Part shown: piece by piece, positions 40,559 through 49,076 of the stretch
Numbering within the stretch: the first letter of the stretch is position 1
Layout: every line of letters starts with the position of its first letter
Assembly (NCBI GenBank): GCA_017463325.1
Contig: JAFTPK010000001.1
Coordinates: 1 to 49,305 of the forward strand
From: Clostridia bacterium
GTDB taxonomy: Bacteria; Bacillota; Clostridia; Christensenellales; Borkfalkiaceae
Direction: 5' to 3'
DNA length: 49,305 bases
Translations under genes and position numbers: made by a program
Notes under the pieces: model-generated
Told to the model about the DNA's origin: nothing
What the model saw: the letters and a program-made list of their open reading frames with translations, nothing else
Databases searched by the model: none

Positions 40559-41767
40559 TTAGTCGGCTACGTAACAGATCTTGATGCCTTGCTGAGAAAT
40601 ATTCATCTCCATTGCCTCGTTGAGTTTATCAAGAGGATAGGAGTGGGTAATGAGTTCCTTGATAGGAATATTCATTTCTCTTGCCTGACGGAGGAACGCC
40701 ATCGTCGTGGGATAGTCGTCTGCGCTATAATCCCAAGACCCGACGAGGGTGATCTCCTTATTACACATTGCGAAGTGCGGGTTCACGTTATATTCGCCGT
40801 TGTTGACGAAGAAGCCCATTTCACACATACCGCCGCCGCGACGGATATATTCGTAGATGTCCTTCGCCGCTGCGGGCGCGCCCGTGCATTGGAACGCAAA
40901 ATCCGCGCCGATACCGCTCGTTACCCCTTTCACGATCGCCACTCTCTCTTCAAGCTTGGTCGCCTCGCGGAAGTTGATCACCGTCTTTGCACCCAGCTTT
41001 TTCGCCATTTCAAGACGCTTGGGCGTACCGTCGATCGCGATTACGTGGTTGATGCCAGCCGCTCTCAAAACGCTGATCATAACAAGTCCAACGGGACCAA
41101 GACCCTGTACGAGGACTTTTGAATTGAAATTGATAAGACCCGTGCTGTTGGCACGCTTTAATGCGTGTACGCAAACGCAAGCAAGTTCGAGGAGCATTCT
41201 TTCCTGCAAATCAAGGTCGTTGACGACGAAATACGTCGCACCCGGATCGCGGATCAAGATATGCGTTGCGAACCAACCCATGAAAGGATTTGCGTCGTTG
41301 TGGGGCACAAGCCCGAATACGCCCTGCTTTTCGCAGAGGTTGGTCTGCGCGGGGTGGTTACGGCAGATCTGGCATTCGCCACAGCTAATAACGCTGGTAA
41401 CGATCTTGTCGCCTACCTTAATGGGGTTGCCCGCCGTGTCGAACTTAACGTTCTTACCGAGCGCAACGATTTCCCCCGTGCCTTCGTGGCCGAGCGTTAC
41501 GGGAATGATCCCGAACGGGTCGCCCTTCCATTCGTGAACGTCGGTGCCGCATACGCCGCAACCCTCTACCTTCACGAGAATGTCGTCGTCTTGAAGCTCG
41601 GGAATAGCAAATTCCTTTACCTCGATATTCTTGGTGGCCGTGAGCATTGCCACTTTCCCCGTCTTGGGCACCTTACCGCCGCAAGAAGAACAGGAAGAGC
41701 TGCTGCCGCCCATTTCCCCGAGAATTTTACGGACGAGATTTTCTACCTGAGCTGATGTAATATCCAT
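40559..41767 (-). CDS. Zinc alcohol dehydrogenase with N-terminal encapsulation peptide
   Basis: A 402-residue medium-chain dehydrogenase. Residues 2-19 (DITSAQVENLVRKILGEM) are an encapsulation helix, followed by a Ser/Cys/Gly linker (GGSSSSCSSCGGK). Catalytic zinc ligands: Cys in GCGVCGTDVHEW and GHEGTGEIV; structural zinc: CGECQICRN...NLC. The Rossmann loop GLGPVGLVMISV ends in an acidic residue (AIDGTPKR), favouring NAD(H). It could reduce propanal to propanol, or lactaldehyde to 1,2-propanediol, re-oxidising NADH in the lumen. Pdu systems normally use an iron-type PduQ here. Confidence 0.93.
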   Translation of the reverse strand: MDITSAQVENLVRKILGEMGGSSSSCSSCGGKVPKTGKVAMLTATKNIEVKEFAIPELQDDDILVKVEGCGVCGTDVHEWKGDPFGIIPVTLGHEGTGEIVALGKNVKFDTAGNPIKVGDKIVTSVISCGECQICRNHPAQTNLCEKQGVFGLVPHNDANPFMGWFATHILIRDPGATYFVVNDLDLQERMLLELACVCVHALKRANSTGLINFNSKVLVQGLGPVGLVMISVLRAAGINHVIAIDGTPKRLEMAKKLGAKTVINFREATKLEERVAIVKGVTSGIGADFAFQCTGAPAAAKDIYEYIRRGGGMCEMGFFVNNGEYNVNPHFAMCNKEITLVGSWDYSADDYPTTMAFLRQAREMNIPIKELITHSYPLDKLNEAMEMNISQQGIKICYVAD

Positions 41768-41790
41768 AATGTTCTCTCCTTTTTCGTTCT

Positions 41791-43245
41791 TTAAATAATT
41801 CGGAAACTATCCGACATGACGCAGCGACGATAACGCGTAAAGCTTCTCGCGCTGGTAAGTCCTTCGCCCGTAGGCCCTGCGATCGTGAACGTCGTATGAC
41901 CTTCGCCGCCAAACCCGATCCCTGCATACGAGGGCGCGTTCTTTACGAAGATGGTCGTTTCCACCGCCCGCGCAAAACGGGTGAGGTGATCAATGTTCTT
42001 CGAGTGCATATGCGCCGTGTGTCTGTTGCCGTGCTCCGCTTTTACCGCAAGGTCGATCGCCTGATCAATGTCGTCCACTCTTACAATCGGAAGAATGGGC
42101 ATCATCAATTCGTGCTGTACGAAAGGATGCTCGAAATCCGTTTCACAGATAATGCAACGAACGTCGTCGCCTACGTTTACCCCAATCTTCGCCAAAAGCA
42201 CCTTCGCGTCGCGGCCCACACAGTCGCGGCTGACCGTCTTTTTGACGATTCCCGTCTTGGGATTTTTTACGTCCACGAGCACGATTTCCGCAAGCTTTGC
42301 CGCTTGCTGCGCGTTGATTTTATACGCACCGTTTTGCAGCATAGCCGAAATAAGCTCGTCTGCGACGTTACGGAATACGAATACTTCCTTTTCCGCAATA
42401 CAAGGCAGGTTGTTGTCGAACGAGCAGCCGTCGATAATGTCCTTGCCCGCCTTTTGGATATCCGCCGTATCGTCTACGATTACGGGAGGATTTCCCGCAC
42501 CCGCGCCGATCGCCTTTTTGCCGCTCGAAAGCACGCTTCTTACGACCCCGGGGCCGCCCGTACAAACGAGCAAACGGATATTCGGATGCTTATACATCAC
42601 CTGCGCCGTGTCGAGCGTGGGCTTCACTACGGAAGCAACCAACACTTTCGGGCCGCCCGCCGCCGCACTTGCGCGGTTGACGAGGTCTACGGCGTAGTTG
42701 GAGGTTGCAATCGCGTTCGGATGAGGATTGAACACGACGCCGTTTCCTGCTGCGATCATACCGATACTGTTACAAATGACCGTTTCGGAGGGGTTGGTGC
42801 TCGGCGTGATACTACCGACGACGCCGAACGGCGCCATTTCGGTCAGCGTCAGGCCGTAGTCGCCCGTTTTCGCTTGCGCGACGATATCCGCCGTGCCGGG
42901 GGTCTTGTCCGCAACGAGGCAATGCTTTGCCGTCTTATGCGCAACCTTACCCATTTTCGTTTCCGCAACGCCAAGCTCCGCCATAATAGAGGCCTCCGCT
43001 CTGCAAAGCTCACGGATCTTCGCAATGACCTTTTCACGCTCTTCAAGACGCATTGCGCGAACCGCTTTATAGCCCGCCGTCGCCGCGTCGATCGCGTCGT
43101 TCATATCCTCGTAGATCCCGATCAGCTTACGCCCGTTGTATTGCGTGGAATCCCAACCCTTTGCCGCAGGAGTTTCGCTTGCAAGATTTTTCAAAATGGA
43201 AGCCACTACTTCTTCGATCTGCGCTTCCGTCCAGTTAATAGCCAT
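41791..43245 (-). CDS. pduP: CoA-acylating propionaldehyde dehydrogenase, PduP-like
   Basis: A 484-residue aldehyde dehydrogenase. An N-terminal helix (TEAQIEEVVASILKNLAS, about 6-23) followed by ETPAAKGW acts as encapsulation peptide. NAD and active-site elements: GSITPSTNP, CTGGPGVVRSVLSSGKKAIGAGAGNPPVIVDDTADI and catalytic Cys in NNLPCIAEKEVFVF. It oxidises propanal to propionyl-CoA with NAD and CoA. It sits 30 bases downstream of fucA and upstream of the alcohol dehydrogenase with which it would balance NADH. Confidence 0.97.
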   Translation of the reverse strand: MAINWTEAQIEEVVASILKNLASETPAAKGWDSTQYNGRKLIGIYEDMNDAIDAATAGYKAVRAMRLEEREKVIAKIRELCRAEASIMAELGVAETKMGKVAHKTAKHCLVADKTPGTADIVAQAKTGDYGLTLTEMAPFGVVGSITPSTNPSETVICNSIGMIAAGNGVVFNPHPNAIATSNYAVDLVNRASAAAGGPKVLVASVVKPTLDTAQVMYKHPNIRLLVCTGGPGVVRSVLSSGKKAIGAGAGNPPVIVDDTADIQKAGKDIIDGCSFDNNLPCIAEKEVFVFRNVADELISAMLQNGAYKINAQQAAKLAEIVLVDVKNPKTGIVKKTVSRDCVGRDAKVLLAKIGVNVGDDVRCIICETDFEHPFVQHELMMPILPIVRVDDIDQAIDLAVKAEHGNRHTAHMHSKNIDHLTRFARAVETTIFVKNAPSYAGIGFGGEGHTTFTIAGPTGEGLTSARSFTRYRRCVMSDSFRII

Positions 43246-43273
43246 TTCTTAACTCCTTAGCTAATTTTTTTTC

Positions 43274-44020
43274 TTATTTGCCGAGTGCGGAAAGCACCTT
43301 ACGGGTGATTTCGGAAACCAGCTCGTCCTTTTCGGCACCGTTTACCTCTTCTTCGATCTCAATGCCGGGGTGACGGCCGGGAAGATTCATCTTCTTACGA
43401 AGATCCATCAGCTTTTTAAGCTGCTCGGTGGGGATTTCGTGTACCGCGCCAAGCTCCATTGCGTACTTGCAAATTCTTGCGTTGAATTCCACTTCTTCCA
43501 TAACGAACTGCGCCTTCGTCAGGTTGCAACCAACCGTAAGCGCACCGTGGTTACGGAGCAAGAACGCGTCGTGGTTCTGAATGTAGGGAGCAAGGGAATC
43601 GGGGATTTCCATCGTGGACGGCGTACCGTAGTCACAGGTGGGAACTTCGCCGATCGTAAGCACCGCTTCGGGAAGAATGTACTGATCGAGGGGAATGTCC
43701 GCAACCGTGAACGCCGTCGCGATGGGAGGATGCGCGTGAACAACCGCGTTTACGTCGGGACGATCTCTGTACACACGCATATGCATCTTGATTTCGGACG
43801 AGGGGTTGAGCTTCCCTTCCAGTTTCTTGCCGTTTTCGTCTACTTTAATGATCATGTCGGGGGTCAACGAGCCTTTGGAAACACCCGTGGGCGTGCAATA
43901 ATATTCGTGATCGTTGATCTTCACGGAAATATTACCGTCGTTGGCTGCTACGAAACCCAAAGCGTACAGCTTATGGCCGACTTCGCAGATTTCTTTCTTG
44001 ATTTCAAATGGAGATTTCAT
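43274..44020 (-). CDS. fucA: Class II aldolase (fuculose/rhamnulose-1-phosphate) with C-terminal encapsulation peptide
   Basis: A 248-residue class II aldolase: NDGNISVKIND (substrate phosphate and zinc area), TPTGVSKG, then catalytic Glu and zinc His residues in EIKMHMRVYRDRPDVNAVVHAHPP, and LLRNHGALTVGC. FucA is about 215 residues; here a ~30-residue C-terminal extension ends in the amphipathic helix ELVSEITRKVLSALGK, which looks like an encapsulation peptide. It would split rhamnulose- or fuculose-1-phosphate to DHAP and lactaldehyde within or at the shell, as proposed for GRM5-type compartments. Confidence 0.93.
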   Translation of the reverse strand: MKSPFEIKKEICEVGHKLYALGFVAANDGNISVKINDHEYYCTPTGVSKGSLTPDMIIKVDENGKKLEGKLNPSSEIKMHMRVYRDRPDVNAVVHAHPPIATAFTVADIPLDQYILPEAVLTIGEVPTCDYGTPSTMEIPDSLAPYIQNHDAFLLRNHGALTVGCNLTKAQFVMEEVEFNARICKYAMELGAVHEIPTEQLKKLMDLRKKMNLPGRHPGIEIEEEVNGAEKDELVSEITRKVLSALGK

Positions 44021-44047
44021 AGTAAATTCCTTCCTTTATATTATTTT

Positions 44048-45238
44048 TTATTTTGTCAAATTTTTCGTGTCGAGCGCGATCATATATTCCTCGTTGGTGG
44101 GAATGACAAGCGTCTTGACCTTTGCGCCCTTTTTACTGATATCCGCAATTTCTCCGCGAGGACAGGTTGCGTTTACCTCTTCGTCGATTTCAATTCCAAG
44201 ATAGGACATTTCTTTGCAGACCTGTGCGCGCAAATCGCGGTCGTTTTCGCCGATCCCCGCCGTAAAGACGAGTGCGTCGATCCCGTTCATTTCCGCTACG
44301 TACGAGCCGACAATCTTTTTCACGTTATGCACGAGAATATCCAGCGCAAGCTTTGCCCGTTCGTTACCCTCGTTTGCCGCCGTTTCTACGTCGCGGCAAT
44401 CGCTCGATATGCCCGAAACACCCAAAAGCCCCGACTTGGAGTTGAGCAGCTTTTCCACCTCTTCCGCCGTCAGCCCTTTCTTCTTCATGATGAAAGGCAC
44501 CACCGTCGGATCAAGCGCGCCGCTTCTCGTCCCCATAGGCACGCCGTCTTGCGGCGTAAAGCCCATAGACGTATCAATCGCCTTTCCGTTCATGGTCGCC
44601 GTAATGGACGAGCCGTTGCCAAGGTGGCAGGTGACGATCTTCGCGTTCTTATTCTTCAAAAGCTCCTGTGCGACGCCGCTTACGTATCTATGCGAGGTAC
44701 CGTGGAAACCGTAGCGACGGATCTTGAATTCCTCGTACAGCTCGTAAGGGATCGGATATACATACGCTTTCGGCTCGAAATCCGAATAGTAGGAGGTGTC
44801 AAAGACGCCTACGTGTTTGATATTCGGCATCACCTCTTTGCAAGCCTTAAAACCGCTGATCGCGGGAGGGCCGTGCAAAGGATTTAACTCTACAATGCTT
44901 TCGAGGTATTTAATTTCGTCCTCGCCGAGCACCGCCGATTTTCTAAGCATTTCCCCGCCGTGCGCCACACGGTGACCTACCGCGTCGATCTCCTCGACGC
45001 TTGCGATCACCCCGAGCATTTTATCGGTGAGCAGCTTTAATACCAGCGTGATTGCCGCGCGGTGATCTTTCAAGTCGGCATTCGCCTTATAATCCTCTTT
45101 GCCCGGACATTTATGCGTTACCATGCCGTCAATGCCGATACGTTCACAATTCCCTTTCGCAAGCACCGCCTCGGTGTCCATGTCGAAAAGCTGATATTTC
45201 AACGAAGAGCTACCGGCGTTTACAACCAAAATTTTCAT
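44048..45238 (-). CDS. ackA: Acetate/propionate kinase
   Basis: A 396-residue ASKHA-fold kinase: MKILVVNAGSSSLKYQLFD, VGHRVAHGG, FGFHG-like RRYGFHGTSHRYVS, HLGNGSSI, MGTRSGALDP and GIGENDRDLR. In this operon it would take propionyl-phosphate from PduL to propionate and ATP, the PduW role. The start is ATG 45238 with AAGGAG 7 bases upstream; the frame extends 20 residues further back into the end of rhaA but without a site. Lacks any encapsulation helix, so probably cytosolic. Confidence 0.97.
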   Translation of the reverse strand: MKILVVNAGSSSLKYQLFDMDTEAVLAKGNCERIGIDGMVTHKCPGKEDYKANADLKDHRAAITLVLKLLTDKMLGVIASVEEIDAVGHRVAHGGEMLRKSAVLGEDEIKYLESIVELNPLHGPPAISGFKACKEVMPNIKHVGVFDTSYYSDFEPKAYVYPIPYELYEEFKIRRYGFHGTSHRYVSGVAQELLKNKNAKIVTCHLGNGSSITATMNGKAIDTSMGFTPQDGVPMGTRSGALDPTVVPFIMKKKGLTAEEVEKLLNSKSGLLGVSGISSDCRDVETAANEGNERAKLALDILVHNVKKIVGSYVAEMNGIDALVFTAGIGENDRDLRAQVCKEMSYLGIEIDEEVNATCPRGEIADISKKGAKVKTLVIPTNEEYMIALDTKNLTK

Positions 45239-45248
45239 TCCGTTCTCC

Positions 45249-47939
45249 TTATTTTCTGTTCGCAATAACTTCCGCTTCAAATTTTTCCACGGCGTCAAAC
45301 CAGTCCTCTTTCAGACCCTGTCTACGCAGGTATTCCTCCCAAACGTCCGAAATCGGCAGGAATTTTACTCTTTCGTGCATATACAGAACTTTAGTCAAAT
45401 TGTTCTCGTCTTGCAATTTCTTCATTTCCGCGTACGGCTGCAACAACGCCGTCAACAGCGATTTTTGCATGGAGCGAACGCCCGTTACCCACGCGCAAAG
45501 ACGGTTGATGGAAGCGTCGAAATAGTCAAGCGCGATCATAACCTTTTCGTCGGCGTCGTTACGGATAATTTCCTTGGAAAGCTCTTTCAGCTCGTCGTCC
45601 ACTACGATCACGTGGTCGCTATCCCATCTTACGGGACGGGAAACGTGGAGCGCTACTTTATCATAGAACGCAAGGAGCGAGGGAATCTTATCGGAAACGA
45701 CCTCGGTGGGATGATAGTGACCCGTATCAAGCAAGCAGCAGATGCCGCGCGTCGCCGCGTAGTTCTGATAAAATTCGTTACTGCCTACCGTATAGCTCTC
45801 AATGCCGATCCCAAACACCTTGCTTTCCACGGCGGGGATCACCCATTCCTTGTCGTAATCTTCCAAAATGGCGTCGAGGGACTCTTTCAATCTCTGACGG
45901 GGTCCAAGACGGTCGGTAGGGATATCCTTATACCCGTCGGGAACCCAAAGGTTGACGGCGCAAGGGCTACCCATGGCTTTACCCATTTCCGCCGCGATCT
46001 TCATACACGCCTTACCGTGCGCGATCCAGAATTTTCTCGTTTCTTCGTCGGGAGAGGAGAGGGAAAGCCCGTCTTTCATCTTCGGATGAGCAAAGAAGGT
46101 CGGGTTGAAATCCACGCCGTCAAGACCGTTCTCTTTCGCCCATTTTACCCACGGCTCGAAATATTTATAGGTGTATGCGTCGCGGTCCACCTTGCCCTTA
46201 TCCTCGCCGAGGATCGCGTAGCACGCGTGCACGTTTACTCTCTTTTTACCGGGCATCAGCTTGAACGCCGTCGTCATATCGGCAAACAGCTCTTCTGCGC
46301 TTCTCGCTCTGCCGGGATAGTTGCCCGTCGTTTGAATACCGCCCGAAAGGGAATCGCTCCCGTCGAACCCGATCACGTCGTCGCCTTGCCAGCAATGGAC
46401 GCTGACGGGGATCTTCGCAAGTCTTTCCATTGCAGCCTCGGTGTCTACTCCGTACGCCGCGTAAATCTTTTTCGCTTCTTCGTATCTGGACATGATTTTC
46501 TCCTTTCCGTCTTTTTTCTTTTTAATAATTCTTATCAATACCTTTCTTTCAGGCTTTTCCATTTCGTTGATGTCGAAAGAATTTTTAATAATCTCGCGGC
46601 CCGCGGCAACGCTTTCCAGCTCTCCCGAGCCAACCATTTGCATCATAAAGTTCCCGATCGCCGTGCCCTCCGTCGGCCCCGTCACGATCTGTTTCTTCGT
46701 GTACTTCGCCGTCAGCTCGTTGAGCAGGATATTTTTACTGCCGCCGCCGATAATGTTAAGGGTTTCGTATTTCTTCCCCGTCACCCCTTCAAGAGCCTTT
46801 AACGATTTGTCGTAGTATTTCGCAAGGTTGTTGTAAATGACGTACGCCATTTCTCCAACCGTCAGTTCTTTGCCCACGGCGGCGTTGATCTCGTCGATCA
46901 TGCTCTTGGGGGCAAGGAAACGCTGATCGTTGACGTTGATCTCATAGTCCACGGGGTTTTCTCTCGCCATGTCCGCAAGCTCCGCAAAGCTGTACTTATC
47001 GTCAAGCTCGTGCCGTACCTGTTGAATCATCCAAAGCCCCATGATATTGATCTGCAAACGGAAATTCCCGTTCACGCTACCCTCGTTGGAATAGCCTGCG
47101 TCAAGCGCCTCTTTCGAGGTGTGCGCGTATTCTTGCTCTACCCCGAGAAGCGACCAAGTACCGCTAGATATGTACGGGGTACGACCCTTCAAAGGCGCCG
47201 CAAGCACCGCGCTTGCCGTATCGTGCGTGGCAGGCAAAACGACTTTCGCCTTATACCCTACGAACGCCGCTACCTCGTCCGTGAATTCTCCTACCTCCGT
47301 GCCCGGCTGCGACAGCTCGCCGAACAGCTCTTTTTTATACCCGAGCGTTTCAAGGATTTCCTCGTCCCACGTATGAGTGAGGGAATTGACCATACCCGTC
47401 GTCGTGGCGTTGGTGTATTCCTGTTTCTTTACCCCCGTCAAACGGAAGTGGAAATAATCGGGCAGCATCAGCATAGTCTTTGCGTTTTCCATACGCCCGG
47501 AAAGCCTATCGTCATACAACTGATAAACGGTGTTGAACGACGCAAACGCAATGCCAGTCTTTTCAAATAATTTTTCAAAAGGAATCAGCCCGTGTACAAC
47601 GGGAATGGTCGCCTCCGTCCGAGAGTCACGATAACAATACGTGCCGCCGATCTCCTTATCGTTCTCATCCAAAAGCGCGTAATCGACGCCCCAAGTGTCA
47701 ATCCCCACCGAATACGGGATCTTCCCCATTTCCCCCGCCTTTTTTAAGCCGTTCAAAATTTCTTGAAAAAGCCGTTCGTGCGTCCACGTCAAATGCTCCT
47801 TACCGTCGTAGCCGACAAGCAACTCCGGGCCGTTTTGGAAACGGTAAATTTCTTCCGTTACCATCTTCCCGTTTTCAAGATGAGCAAGGATATGTCTACC
47901 CGACGAAGCACCTATGTCGATTGCAAGATAATATCTCAT
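45249..47939 (-). CDS. rhaB-rhaA: Rhamnulokinase and L-rhamnose isomerase in one open frame
   Basis: An 896-residue frame. Residues 1-482 are rhamnulokinase (FGGY fold): LAIDIGASSGRHILAHL at the N-terminus, GIDTWGVDYALLD, TGMVNSLTHTWDEEIL, ATHDTASAV and YISSGTWSLLGVE. Residues 483-896 are a complete rhamnose isomerase (MSRYEEAKKIYAAYGVDTE, VSVHCWQGDDVIGFDG, NVHACYAILG, DFNPTFFAHP, DTGHYHPTE, ALHVSRPVRWDSDHV). The joint (R-I-I-K-K-K-K-D-G-K-E-K-I-M) is encoded by an A-rich run followed by AAAGGAG, 7 bases before the isomerase ATG at 46493, i.e. a normal separate start. A true fusion, or an indel that removed the rhaB stop. First gene of the operon; makes rhamnulose-1-phosphate from rhamnose. 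Confidence 0.93.
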   Translation of the reverse strand: MRYYLAIDIGASSGRHILAHLENGKMVTEEIYRFQNGPELLVGYDGKEHLTWTHERLFQEILNGLKKAGEMGKIPYSVGIDTWGVDYALLDENDKEIGGTYCYRDSRTEATIPVVHGLIPFEKLFEKTGIAFASFNTVYQLYDDRLSGRMENAKTMLMLPDYFHFRLTGVKKQEYTNATTTGMVNSLTHTWDEEILETLGYKKELFGELSQPGTEVGEFTDEVAAFVGYKAKVVLPATHDTASAVLAAPLKGRTPYISSGTWSLLGVEQEYAHTSKEALDAGYSNEGSVNGNFRLQINIMGLWMIQQVRHELDDKYSFAELADMARENPVDYEINVNDQRFLAPKSMIDEINAAVGKELTVGEMAYVIYNNLAKYYDKSLKALEGVTGKKYETLNIIGGGSKNILLNELTAKYTKKQIVTGPTEGTAIGNFMMQMVGSGELESVAAGREIIKNSFDINEMEKPERKVLIRIIKKKKDGKEKIMSRYEEAKKIYAAYGVDTEAAMERLAKIPVSVHCWQGDDVIGFDGSDSLSGGIQTTGNYPGRARSAEELFADMTTAFKLMPGKKRVNVHACYAILGEDKGKVDRDAYTYKYFEPWVKWAKENGLDGVDFNPTFFAHPKMKDGLSLSSPDEETRKFWIAHGKACMKIAAEMGKAMGSPCAVNLWVPDGYKDIPTDRLGPRQRLKESLDAILEDYDKEWVIPAVESKVFGIGIESYTVGSNEFYQNYAATRGICCLLDTGHYHPTEVVSDKIPSLLAFYDKVALHVSRPVRWDSDHVIVVDDELKELSKEIIRNDADEKVMIALDYFDASINRLCAWVTGVRSMQKSLLTALLQPYAEMKKLQDENNLTKVLYMHERVKFLPISDVWEEYLRRQGLKEDWFDAVEKFEAEVIANRK

Positions 47940-47954
47940 ATTCCTTCCTTTTTA

Positions 47955-47989
47955 GGTGAGCCGCGCGGCTCTTTTAGCCGCTTTTCACC
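47955..47989 (-). promoter_or_regulatory. Leader hairpin of the microcompartment operon
   Basis: GCGGCT (47965-47970) pairs with AGCCGC (47976-47981) and GGTGA (47955-47959) with TCACC (47985-47989); a competing palindrome GAGCCGCGCGGCTC overlaps (47958-47971). It lies between the promoter and the rhaBA ribosome site and could tune transcript stability or elongation. Confidence 0.5.
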
Positions 47990-48012
47990 CCTTTCTATAT
48001 TATATCATAGTA

Positions 48013-48041
48013 ATTATACCACATATTTTCCTATTTGTCTA
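48013..48041 (-). promoter_or_regulatory. Promoter of the microcompartment operon
   Basis: On the minus strand TAGACA (48036-48041) and TATAAT (48013-48018), spacer 17; about 70-base leader to rhaBA. Confidence 0.8.
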
Positions 48042-48098
48042 TATATGTTTGAAAGATTGAAAAAAAAAGTTTTTTTACGCCCGTTTCAATCATAAATA

Positions 48099-48247
48099 CG
48101 CACAAACGCGCAAAAACAAATTATCGTATGCGCGTGCGCGCGCGTTTATAAATAAAGAAAGAAAAAATTCCCGTTGCCCTACGCGTTTGTTTGACAAAAC
48201 GTGCAAAAAGTGATAAAATTTAAACAAAGAAGCGCACAAACGCGCAA
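48099..48247. promoter_or_regulatory. Repeated operator-like 15-mers in the regulator-operon intergenic region
   Basis: CGCACAAACGCGCAA occurs twice, identically, at 48099-48113 and 48233-48247. A partial inverted copy (CGCGTTTGT) is at 48182-48190, touching the -35 box of the regulator promoter. The rest of the 323-base gap (47940-48262) holds the two divergent promoters, an alternating GCGC-rich stretch (48129-48145) and A/T-rich DNA; no gene is seen. DeoR-family repressors often bind such separated direct repeats. Confidence 0.65.
48191..48219 (+). promoter_or_regulatory. Promoter of the DeoR-family regulator
   Basis: TTGACA (48191-48196), 17-base spacer, TAAAAT (48214-48219), flanked by the operator-like repeats. 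Confidence 0.85.
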
Positions 48248-48262
48248 TCGGAGAAAAAGACC

Positions 48263-49000
48263 ATGGCGCTCAACGAAAGACAAAACGGAATTCTGAACAT
48301 TTTAAAAGAGAGCAAACGGGCGGACGTAACGGGGCTTGCGAAAGCGTTATTCGTCAGCGAAGCGACCATTCGCCGCGACCTTGCGGAGATGAAGAGCATG
48401 GGCTTGATCGAGCGCAGCCACGGCGGCGCGCTTTTGCCCGAGAATGCGGAAGAAATTTCCATTTTTTTCCGTATGGAAAAAAACGCGAGAGAAAAGGAAA
48501 AGGCAGCCACGAAAGCCCTGCCGCATATCCCCTATTTCAAATCGGTGTTCATTGACAGTTCTTCGACGGTGCTTGCCCTTGCGGAAAGAATGGATTTAAA
48601 CTTTAAAACGGTGGTCACGAACAACCTGCAAACGGCGATCCAGCTTTCCAAAAAACCGAATTTAAACCTCATTTTGCTCGGTGGGAACGTGCAATACAAC
48701 ACCAACTCTGCCACGGGTAGTTGGACGACGCGGCAACTTACGGGTTTTTCGTTTGATTTAATGCTTTCGTCCTGTGCGGCGGTAATCGGCAACGAAACGT
48801 TCGAGAGGTCTTTGGATCAAAAGGAATTGAAAAGGGTTGCCTTTCAGCGCAGTAAAAAGAGGGTACTGATCATTGACCATACGAAATTTGACGCGCACGC
48901 GACTTACCGTTTAACGTCGCTCGATCAGTACGACGCCGTCATTTCGGACGCCGCTCCACCCCACACGGAAGGGCTGGAAAATGTAAATTTGATTTATTAA
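48263..49000 (+). CDS. DeoR/GlpR-family transcriptional regulator
   Basis: A 245-residue DeoR-family protein. The N-terminal helix-turn-helix is in RADVTGLAKALFVSEATIRRDLAEMKSMGLIERSHGGALL (about 19-58). The C-terminal DeoRC sugar-phosphate sensor has FIDSSSTVLALAERM, VVTNNLQTAIQLSKKP, ILLGGNVQ and a final segment A-F-Q-R-S-K-K-R-V-L-I-I-D-H-T-K-F. Divergently transcribed from the rhamnose/BMC operon, it is the likely local regulator, with rhamnulose-1-phosphate, fuculose-1-phosphate or a related sugar phosphate as inducer (inference). GGAG lies 9 bases before the ATG. Confidence 0.92.
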   Translation: MALNERQNGILNILKESKRADVTGLAKALFVSEATIRRDLAEMKSMGLIERSHGGALLPENAEEISIFFRMEKNAREKEKAATKALPHIPYFKSVFIDSSSTVLALAERMDLNFKTVVTNNLQTAIQLSKKPNLNLILLGGNVQYNTNSATGSWTTRQLTGFSFDLMLSSCAAVIGNETFERSLDQKELKRVAFQRSKKRVLIIDHTKFDAHATYRLTSLDQYDAVISDAAPPHTEGLENVNLIY

Positions 49001-49040
49001 GAATTTTTTCCAAATACTTTAAAAAACGACGAAAAAACAG

Positions 49041-49069
49041 TTGACAAAACTTTTAAAAAGCACTATACT
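49041..49069 (+). promoter_or_regulatory. Strong promoter upstream of the right-edge RNA
   Basis: TTGACA (49041-49046), 17-base spacer, TATACT (49064-49069). Confidence 0.88.
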
Positions 49070-49076
49070 ATATAAG

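Noticed and set aside
41896..43260. 454-residue plus-strand open frame
   Set aside because: Antisense to PduP; Arg/His-rich with no motif or ribosome site.
45375..46802. 475-residue plus-strand open frame
   Set aside because: Antisense to the rhamnose isomerase/kinase frame; no domain.
47975..47990. CcpA cre site in the BMC operon leader
   Set aside because: TGAAAAGCGGCT resembles half of a cre site, but the second half is missing; the segment is better explained by the hairpin.
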